Shown: positions 30,958 through 36,420 of the stretch, one piece after another
Position numbering within the stretch: the stretch's first letter is position 1
Layout: every line of letters starts with the position of its first letter
NCBI RefSeq assembly: GCF_024508875.1
Contig: NZ_JANINU010000144.1
Coordinates: 1-36,420, forward strand
From: Phenylobacterium sp.
GTDB lineage: Bacteria > Pseudomonadota > Alphaproteobacteria > Caulobacterales > Caulobacteraceae
Length of the DNA: 36,420 nt
Direction of reading: 5' to 3'
Notes under the pieces: model-generated
Told to the model about the DNA's origin: nothing
The model's database searches: none
The model's input: the letters and a program-made list of their open reading frames with translations, nothing else
Position numbers and translations under genes: made by a program

Positions 30958-31497
30958 TCAGCGCGGAGGTTCGTGGCCGTCGTGACGCATGATCATCATC
31001 TGCCGGCCGCCACTGGGGCCGCCATGCATCATCATCATGTCCGGACCCATGGGGCCGGGGGGCGGGCCGTGCATCCGCTGCAGGGCGTCGAAGACCTTCT
31101 GCTGGTCCGGCGACAGCGCGGCGTAGAACTTTGACAGCGCCTGGCGCATGCGCTCGTGCTGGGCGGTCATCTCGGCGTCGTGCTTGGCCATCTGCTCCAG
31201 CCGCTGCGGCGTGGTCAGGGGCTGGCCCTCCGGCGGCGCCTTGAACTCTCGCATCATTGGCTTGTGCGCATCGACGAAGGCGGCGAGAGCGGACTCCTGG
31301 TCGGGGCGGATGCGCAGGATCGTGCGCAGGTCGTCCAGGTGCTGCTTCTGCATGGCCTCCGCGTGGGCCTTCATCTCGCCCATCATCGCGCCGGGCGGAC
31401 CGTGGGCGGCGTGCTGGTCGGGCATAGCGGGCTGGGCGTGGGCTGCGGCGGCGAGGGCCAGCGCGGGCGCTACGGCCGCGAACAGACGGGGTTTCAT
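30958..31497 (-). CDS. Spy/CpxP-like periplasmic protein
   Basis: The 179-residue protein has a signal peptide (LFAAVAPALALAAAAHAQ) and a helical mature part with the LTxxQ-like motifs LRIRPDQESALAAF and LSPDQQKVFDALQ, as in Spy and CpxP. The head and tail are rich in methionine and histidine (GPDMMMMHGG, MIMRHDGHEP), which suggests copper or other metal binding. CpxP and Spy proteins chaperone periplasmic proteins and damp envelope-stress signalling. Its place before a CpxR/CpxA-like pair supports such a link. Confidence 0.82.
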   Translation of the reverse strand: MKPRLFAAVAPALALAAAAHAQPAMPDQHAAHGPPGAMMGEMKAHAEAMQKQHLDDLRTILRIRPDQESALAAFVDAHKPMMREFKAPPEGQPLTTPQRLEQMAKHDAEMTAQHERMRQALSKFYAALSPDQQKVFDALQRMHGPPPGPMGPDMMMMHGGPSGGRQMMIMRHDGHEPPR

Positions 31498-31877
31498 CGG
31501 GGCATTCTCCTCTTCCCTGAGGCCGCCGACTTTCTCACGACTGTCGTGCGCGCGCATGCCGGCATCCGCGACGGCGCTGAAACGAATGGGCAATGCGGCT
31601 GACGATGGCCCGGCTCTTGCTGATGTCGTCGTGGATATCGGCCCGCGACGGCGAAACGGTCTCCGGCGCGGCGAGCATGTTCCGGTTCGGCACGCTTGGC
31701 AGGAATGGAGGTGTCCGCCTTTGGGTCGCTTTCGCGGCGAGGGGCGGTTTGCTCGCCCCTGGGGCGAGTCCGTTTGCACTGTTAAGCTTTATGACGGACT
31801 GTTCGGGTAACGGGGATCGGACCGGCTTATCAGGTCCGATGAATAACCCACTTCGGTGGTGAAAGTTGGGGAATACC
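31498..31877. other. 380-bp divergent control region, Spy-like / PEP-CTERM
   Basis: No gene is supported here. Near the PEP-CTERM start, ATCGGACC at 31816-31823 is perfectly inverted as GGTCCGAT at 31833-31840 around nine bases; it may be an operator or a 5' UTR hairpin. No clear sigma-54 promoter was found. Confidence 0.5.
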
Positions 31878-32726
31878 ATGGCTTTTGAAACGGGGGCGGC
31901 CCAAGGCCGTCAAAGCCCTATCCGCGCGGCGTTCAAGGCGGCTCTGCCCGCGGTGGTGGTCGCTGCGACGCTGGCCTTCGCGGCGCCGGCCGCCGCGACC
32001 CAGTACTTCCTCGACTACGCGTCGATGAATACGAACACCGACGGCGTGATGAAGAAGAACGGCCAAGTCGTTCAGAACCTCGAAATGGCGCCGGTGAAGT
32101 TCACCGCCTTCTACGGCACGGGCAACACGCCCCAGACCGGCGCGATCGGTGGCTCGTTCACTCTGATCGGCTGGTGTGTCGATATCTACCACTCGATCCA
32201 GATGGGTAACATCGACCTCAAGTACGACAACAAGTACGACCTTGAGACCAACTCGAAGTACACGTCGAACACGCCGTGGTACGGCGAGAGCGACCTCACC
32301 GATGCGCAGATCGACCAAGTCGGCCGTCTCGTGCACTACGGCACGTCGCTCTACGTGGCCAACGCCGCCACCAACGCGCTCAAGCTCTCGGCTATCCAGG
32401 GCGCGATCTGGACCGTGATCAACAAGCCGCAGGGCTACTCGTTCGAGAGCACGATGTCCGGCATGTACAGCCAGAACGTCTCGAACAAGTCGTACGTCAA
32501 CGACCTGATCTCGAAATATTCCGGCGCCGACTATGACGACTACGTCCCGATGAACATCGGCGTGGACGTCATGTTCCTGACCGAAACCGGCAAGTACGGC
32601 ACGAAGAACGCGCACCAGTCGTTCGCCTTCGTTCCCGAGCCGGCCACCTGGGCCCTGATGATCCTGGGCTTCGGCGGCGCGGGCGCCATGCTGCGCCGCC
32701 AGCGCAAGTACGCCGCGGCCACCTGA
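31878..32726 (+). CDS. PEP-CTERM (PEPxxWA) sorted secreted protein
   Basis: The 282-residue protein has a signal peptide (AALPAVVVAATLAFAAPAAA, then TQYF) and a mature region rich in Tyr, Asn, Ser and Thr. The C-terminal end is a PEP-CTERM sorting signal: VPEPATWALMILGFGGAG followed by a basic LRRQRK tail. Such proteins are cut by an exosortase and attached to the cell surface or biofilm matrix. No exosortase gene is in the window. ATG 31878 follows GGGGA. A strong terminator ends the gene, so it is monocistronic. Confidence 0.92.
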   Translation: MAFETGAAQGRQSPIRAAFKAALPAVVVAATLAFAAPAAATQYFLDYASMNTNTDGVMKKNGQVVQNLEMAPVKFTAFYGTGNTPQTGAIGGSFTLIGWCVDIYHSIQMGNIDLKYDNKYDLETNSKYTSNTPWYGESDLTDAQIDQVGRLVHYGTSLYVANAATNALKLSAIQGAIWTVINKPQGYSFESTMSGMYSQNVSNKSYVNDLISKYSGADYDDYVPMNIGVDVMFLTETGKYGTKNAHQSFAFVPEPATWALMILGFGGAGAMLRRQRKYAAAT

Positions 32727-32754
32727 CGAGCCTTTAGATCTCTAGTCTCTGAAG

Positions 32755-32780
32755 AGCCCCGGCCTCGGCCGGGGCTTTTT
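32755..32780 (+). terminator. Rho-independent terminator after the PEP-CTERM gene
   Basis: AGCCCCGGC at 32755-32763 pairs with GCCGGGGCT at 32768-32776 around a short loop and is followed by T residues to 32780. Confidence 0.92.
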
Positions 32781-32796
32781 GGTTTGGGATGTCCGT

Positions 32797-33084
32797 TCAG
32801 CGGAAGACGTGGATGCCGCCGGCCCCGCCGCCCGGCGCCTCGGCCAAGCCGCGGATCTCCAACTGCGCCCGCCGCGCCCCGCATGTGCAGCGCAGGCGAT
32901 GCTCCAGGTCCTGGAGTGTCTGGCGGCCAAGTCCCTGAGCCAGCCAGGGCTTCGGGTCCACCGCCGCCTCACGTCCGCAGGCGCATCGCGCCCACAGGCT
33001 CGACCGCGCCGCGGTCGCCCATCCCAGGCGCGCCTCGCCGAAGGTCCATTCCCGGGCAAATTGTCTGCTGCTTCCGTCCGCCAT
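32797..33084 (-). CDS. Small cysteine-containing hypothetical protein
   Basis: The 95-residue product has two cysteine pairs (CACGREAAVDPKPW and LRCTCGARRAQLEI) that could bind zinc. GGGAG lies 9 bases before the ATG. Similar short proteins with a C-terminal LRCxCGARR motif are, to my recollection, common in Caulobacterales. Function is unknown, and a nucleic-acid or protein-binding ribbon is likely. Confidence 0.7.
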   Translation of the reverse strand: MADGSSRQFAREWTFGEARLGWATAARSSLWARCACGREAAVDPKPWLAQGLGRQTLQDLEHRLRCTCGARRAQLEIRGLAEAPGGGAGGIHVFR

Positions 33085-33162
33085 CTTCGAGACTCCCTAG
33101 ATGCGAACAAAAGCAGAACTTTTCGGACGCGACTACCACATTCCGGATGTTTTTGAGTCGCC

Positions 33163-33510
33163 TCAACCCGCGTCGGTTGCGTCGTTAAGCTTATCCCCAG
33201 CCCATCGCTCGGCGAAGGCATAGAGCGGCATGAAGGCGTCGAGCAGTTCGGTCCCGGAGGCGGTCAGCCCATAGCCCCGCCCCGCGGTGTGCTCGAGGAG
33301 GCCCGCCTGGCGCAGGTCGGCCAGGCGCGCCTGCAGCACCGTAGGCGAAGCCTCGTCGCAGGCGCTCCTCAACGCCCGGGCCGTGAGTGGCCCGTCCCGT
33401 AGTTCCCACAGGATACGCAGGGTCCATCGCCGCCCGAGCAAGTCGAGCAGCGCCATGATGGGGCGGCCCGTGCGAGAGCCGCGCACGCGCCGCCCGGCCC
33501 CTTCAGCCAC
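33163..33510 (-). CDS. HxlR-family transcription regulator
   Basis: The 115-residue protein has the HxlR winged helix: LLDLLGRRWTLRILWELRDG, ALRSACDEASPTVLQARLAD, RQAGLLEHTAGRGYGLTASG. The GTG at 33510 is used; a start at a later GTG is possible, and no strong ribosome site is seen. No redox cysteine matching HypR types is placed at the N-terminus. It is divergent from a carboxymuconolactone-decarboxylase-family gene and likely controls it through the twin sites at 33525-33564. Confidence 0.88.
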   Translation of the reverse strand: MAEGAGRRVRGSRTGRPIMALLDLLGRRWTLRILWELRDGPLTARALRSACDEASPTVLQARLADLRQAGLLEHTAGRGYGLTASGTELLDAFMPLYAFAERWAGDKLNDATDAG

Positions 33511-33524
33511 GGGGCTTGACCGGC

Positions 33525-33564
33525 GCTACGGAAAATGTAGCGTTCATGCTATCGAAAATGTAGC
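33525..33564. promoter_or_regulatory. Twin 17-bp operators between hxlR-like and CMD-like genes
   Basis: GCTACGGAAAATGTAGC at 33525-33541 and GCTATCGAAAATGTAGC at 33548-33564 agree at 15 of 17 positions and start 23 bases apart, about two helical turns. Each has inverted ends (GCTAC/GTAGC). This fits cooperative binding of HxlR dimers. Confidence 0.7.
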
Positions 33565-33578
33565 AAGGAGTTGAGCCG

Positions 33579-34118
33579 ATGCCAAGGATCGCGCCGCTCG
33601 AGCCGCCTTATCCGACGCAGGTCCAGGCGGCGTTTGACGCCATCATGCAGGGCGCGCCGCCCCTGATGCTGTTCCGCACGCTCGCGACGTCGGAACGGGC
33701 CTGGCGCAAGTTCCGCGCGGGGTCGCTGCTGGACTCCGGGCCGTTGTCTCTGCGCGAGCGCGAACTGGTCATCGACCGCACCTGTGCGCTCGCGGGCAAT
33801 GAGTACGAGTGGGGCGTCCACGTGACGATCTTCGCGGGTCCGGCGGGACTTACGCCGGCCGAGGTCGCGGCGACAGCCGGAGTGGGCGCGGCGGCCGCTG
33901 GCTGGAGCGAGGCCGAGCGGGCCCTGCTGACGACCGCCGAAGCGCTGCATGCGCGAGCCCGGCTGACGGACGCGGAGTTCGCTGCGCTCCGCGCACACTA
34001 CGACGAGGCTCAGATCCTGGAGGTGATCCTGCTCTGTGGCTTCTATCGGATGGTGTCGTACGTCGTCGGCGGGTTGGACCTGCCGCTGGAGCCGGGCGCC
34101 GCCAGGTTCGCCGCCTGA
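33579..34118 (+). CDS. Carboxymuconolactone decarboxylase / AhpD-like family protein
   Basis: The 179-residue protein has the family fold marks LSLRERELVIDRTCALAGNEYEWGVHV and AQILEVILLCGFYRMVSYVV. The CxxC pair of AhpD peroxidase reductants is not present; only one cysteine precedes NEYEWGVH. So a decarboxylase-like or unknown activity is more likely than thiol redox. AAGGAG precedes the ATG. It is controlled, by position, by the divergent HxlR regulator. Confidence 0.88.
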   Translation: MPRIAPLEPPYPTQVQAAFDAIMQGAPPLMLFRTLATSERAWRKFRAGSLLDSGPLSLRERELVIDRTCALAGNEYEWGVHVTIFAGPAGLTPAEVAATAGVGAAAAGWSEAERALLTTAEALHARARLTDAEFAALRAHYDEAQILEVILLCGFYRMVSYVVGGLDLPLEPGAARFAA

Positions 34119-34227
34119 AGCGTAGTCCGCCGAAGTGGAGAGCGTTCGAGGGGGACGTTCGGTCTCCGCCGCGGCTGCACGCGCGCCTCGGGAGAGGGCG
34201 TGGCCGCGGACGATCATTTGCGCCGCG

Positions 34228-35334
34228 TCAGCGATACTGGCGCCGTTCCCGCGTCTGTTCGCCCCGACCGACCCAATCGACCCAATCTCCGTAGGGGTGG
34301 CAGGTTGCGAGCACCGTGCTTTCGCCGTCGGGCCAGGACGTCAGGCGCAACTGCACTTCGCGACGGTCGGGCGTCCACTCGAACCCGATCTCCACGAGGG
34401 GCCGCTCGGCGGTCGCCTCTGCGCCGGCCGCGCTCATCGCCGCCGCGATCTCCTGCTGGGCCTGATCGTCGAGGTATTGCAGGAACATGGTGTGCACGAC
34501 GGCGCGGCAGACGCCCGCCGGTTGAGGCTCGGCGAGCTGCTGGGCGAGCCACAGTTTCGCGTCCCCTTCGTCGACGCGGGGCGGATGCATGACGGCGGTC
34601 TTCAGCGCCTCCTCGAGCCGCCGCGAACGCGCCGGCTGATCGGCCCAGGTGAAGGACAGCAGCCGTTCGCGATGGGCCTGGTTGGACGCCTTCAGGGGAT
34701 TGAGGTCGACGCCTCGCGCCCCGAGGATCGACACGAAGGCCACGGGCGGGTCGGCGCCGAACCACTGCGGCTCGATGTAGACCGCGGACGACGGGTCGCC
34801 CACCGAGACCGTGCCCAGCTTGTAGGAATATCGCGCGAGATTGAGGTTGAGGCCGCAGCTAGAGCCGAGTTCAAGGATCTCGAACGGCATCCCGTGCTCG
34901 GCCGCCACGACCATCAGCGCCGACATGATCGCCGCGCCGCGAGCGACCTCGTTGGTCTGGGTCGGATGGCGCATCCAGTCGGCGATGAACTCATCCTCTT
35001 GCGACAAGGCGGCCGCGATCGCGCCGTCGAAGTCGTCATGTTCGCCATTGTAGAGATCGGCGAGGTATTGCGGCCGGCCGCGCCGGGCGAGGGCATGGAG
35101 CGCCCCGTTGACGCGTAGGGCGATGGCGGCGGCAGCGGGATCTCCGCGCCAGCCTCGGACCATCTTGCTGCTCAGGGGCGCATGGGCGAGTTGCCGATCG
35201 ACCGCCTCGAGCACAGCGGCGACGAAAGCCGAGCCCGTCAGGCGACAGCGCTCTGCTTGGCGCACGAAGGCCTGCTCACTGGAAGTTCTCGCAAGCACCT
35301 TCATGAAATGACGATCCACATACTCAGTATCCAT
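34228..35334 (-). CDS. DUF2332 family protein
   Basis: The 368-residue protein matches DUF2332: an N-terminal helical part (RQAERCRLTGSAFVAAVLEA) and a region near 155 with FEILELGSSCGLNLNLARYS, which resembles a SAM-binding motif I. Later marks are VVHTMFLQYLDDQAQQEI and VLATCHPYGDWVDW. Methyltransferase-like fold is likely; the substrate is unknown. The ATG at 35334 is used; an ATG 30 bases downstream is possible and neither has a clear ribosome site. The 109 bp to the convergent CMD-family gene hold nothing obvious. Confidence 0.85.
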   Translation of the reverse strand: MDTEYVDRHFMKVLARTSSEQAFVRQAERCRLTGSAFVAAVLEAVDRQLAHAPLSSKMVRGWRGDPAAAAIALRVNGALHALARRGRPQYLADLYNGEHDDFDGAIAAALSQEDEFIADWMRHPTQTNEVARGAAIMSALMVVAAEHGMPFEILELGSSCGLNLNLARYSYKLGTVSVGDPSSAVYIEPQWFGADPPVAFVSILGARGVDLNPLKASNQAHRERLLSFTWADQPARSRRLEEALKTAVMHPPRVDEGDAKLWLAQQLAEPQPAGVCRAVVHTMFLQYLDDQAQQEIAAAMSAAGAEATAERPLVEIGFEWTPDRREVQLRLTSWPDGESTVLATCHPYGDWVDWVGRGEQTRERRQYR

Positions 35335-35687
35335 GAAGTTGCAGGCGGAAAAAAACGAACGCCATCCGCGTCTGCGAGGAGAACCTGCCGCTGGGCCGAG
35401 ATCTCGTCGCGTGTCTCAGGTCGCCACAGATGGTCCGCCAACCCTTAAGGGGGCTTGAATCCCTCGCCAGACGGCGTGGGGCCTTATGTCGCACGTGGAA
35501 GCGCGGCCGGTCCGATCGTCATTAATCACCATTCAACGAACAGTTTTTACTTGATGGGGTCGCATCGCGGGCAAACCAAGTTTTGCTGGTCGATGCGCTT
35601 GTTCGAAGAATATTTCACACACTCATGACGTGCATGCATGTGTGATGACAACTAATTTCGTTGAATATCAGGACGATGATTGTCGCG
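35335..35687. other. 353-bp gap before the chemoreceptor gene
   Basis: The gap is more AT-rich than its neighbours, especially at 35521-35670, and likely carries promoters for the DUF2332 gene and the chemoreceptor. A TGCATGCA palindrome lies near 35632. No gene is supported. Confidence 0.5.
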
Positions 35688-36420
35688 ATGAATATCCCGA
35701 AGAAGCTTAGCCTCGCCTTTGTAACGATCTGCGTTTCGGCCGCGGTGATGATGGTGGTCTTTTTGATTACCATCTTAATGATCCGCGCCTCTACGGAGAG
35801 CAACAATCGCAGCCAGGCGATTCACGCGGATGCGTTGTCACTGGAGACCGCCATCCTCCGTCAGAACAGCCAGTTCCGGGGCTTCCTGGTCACGGGCGAC
35901 GAGAGCTATTTGAAGTCCTACTACGAGGGCAGGGACGAGTACGATCGCGTCGCGCAGGAACTGAAGACGACGCTGACCGATCCGGCCATGCTGAAGGATC
36001 TTGAGGCTTCCCGCGTCGCGACTGTCGCGTGGCGAAAGGATTGGGGCGACCGCCTGATCCAGGTGGTCCGGGCCGGTCGGCGCGAAGAGGCGCAGGAGAC
36101 CGTCCGCAACGCAGGGAACAAGGTGCTGGTCAGCGCCGCGGTGCTGCCGCTCCGCGACATCCGCAACGCCGAAGCCAAGCACATCGCCGAGAACGGCGCG
36201 CGCCAGCAGGCGGCGATCATCACGGCCATGGCGGCGCTGGTCATTGGCGGCATCGCACTGATCGCCATCGCGATGATGCTGTCGCGGACGCTCAGCCGCA
36301 CGATCGCCCGCCCGATCACCACGCTCACCGAGGCGATGACCCAGCTTGCCAAGGGCGACAACGAAATCGCCGTCGACGCCGACCGCGCCGACGAACTGGG
36401 CGACATGGCCCGCGCCGTGC
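35688..36420 (+). CDS. Methyl-accepting chemotaxis protein, 5' part
   Basis: The frame starts MNIPKKLSLAFVTICVSAAV and stays open to the window end. TM1 covers about residues 9-35. A CHASE3-like periplasmic domain follows, with SLETAILRQNSQFRGFLVTG typical of its first helix. TM2 lies near 175-197 (AAIITAMAALVIGGIALIAI), and a HAMP domain starts at SRTIARPITTLTEAM. The signalling domain lies outside the window. ATG 35676 in the same frame has AGGA very near and is an alternative start. It senses an unknown periplasmic ligand and signals to CheA. Confidence 0.88.
   Translation, partial: MNIPKKLSLAFVTICVSAAVMMVVFLITILMIRASTESNNRSQAIHADALSLETAILRQNSQFRGFLVTGDESYLKSYYEGRDEYDRVAQELKTTLTDPAMLKDLEASRVATVAWRKDWGDRLIQVVRAGRREEAQETVRNAGNKVLVSAAVLPLRDIRNAEAKHIAENGARQQAAIITAMAALVIGGIALIAIAMMLSRTLSRTIARPITTLTEAMTQLAKGDNEIAVDADRADELGDMARAV

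Overview
The window is GC-rich alphaproteobacterial DNA, most likely from a Caulobacterales member close to Phenylobacterium or Caulobacter. This rests on gene content and style: SelO, GluQRS, the HNH endonuclease type, a PEP-CTERM protein ending in PEPATWA, DUF1330 and DUF2332 genes, tandem Crp/Fnr regulators and a CHASE3-type chemoreceptor. No rRNA, tRNA, CRISPR array or insertion sequence was seen. The first and last genes run off the window.

Left chromosomal part (1-5825). It holds the end of an SDR oxidoreductase, a 24-residue membrane peptide, selO, a DMT-family exporter and gluQ. Next comes a TetR regulator that faces two tandem, previously easy-to-miss genes for paralogous 34-residue membrane peptides. 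Each peptide gene has its own leader and its own GC hairpin terminator. Three copies of one 19-bp operator lie in this locus, one before tetR and one before each peptide gene. This is the most system-like novelty in the window. An HNH endonuclease gene follows.

Integrated element (about 5792-20926, 15.1 kb). A tyrosine integrase has inserted DNA into the last codons of the HNH gene. The element supplies a replacement 3' end, and the displaced original 3' end survives at 20906-20939. The 9-mer GTGGTGACC occurs as an 11-bp-spaced pair just inside both ends and looks like integrase arm sites. The left half is a tightly coupled operon: an AlpA/MerR-like DNA binder, a replication-initiator-like gene with regularly spaced C tracts inside it, a DUF2280 small-terminase-like gene, a tail hub and a neck/gp10-like protein. 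Large terminase, portal and capsid genes are absent, so this is a satellite-like or decayed phage. The right half carries accessory genes: DUF2806, a zinc-ribbon membrane protein, several small operons with an RHH regulator and operator, DUF4145 and a two-TM DUF6161 protein. A defence or effector role for these is inference only.

Right chromosomal part (20940-36420). It begins with a four-EF-hand protein and a small membrane protein. A second TetR faces a haloalkane dehalogenase plus DUF1330 operon across a perfect 9-bp-arm palindrome that covers the dehalogenase promoter. A near-copy of that palindrome sits between a membrane-anchored sulfatase operon and the first of two tandem Crp/Fnr genes, which suggests one regulon. 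A Spy-like periplasmic protein, an OmpR-type response regulator and a histidine kinase follow in a Cpx-like order. The window ends with an orphan PEP-CTERM protein, a small cysteine-containing protein, a HxlR regulator divergent from a carboxymuconolactone-decarboxylase-family gene with twin 17-bp operators, a DUF2332 protein, and the N-terminal part of a methyl-accepting chemotaxis protein.
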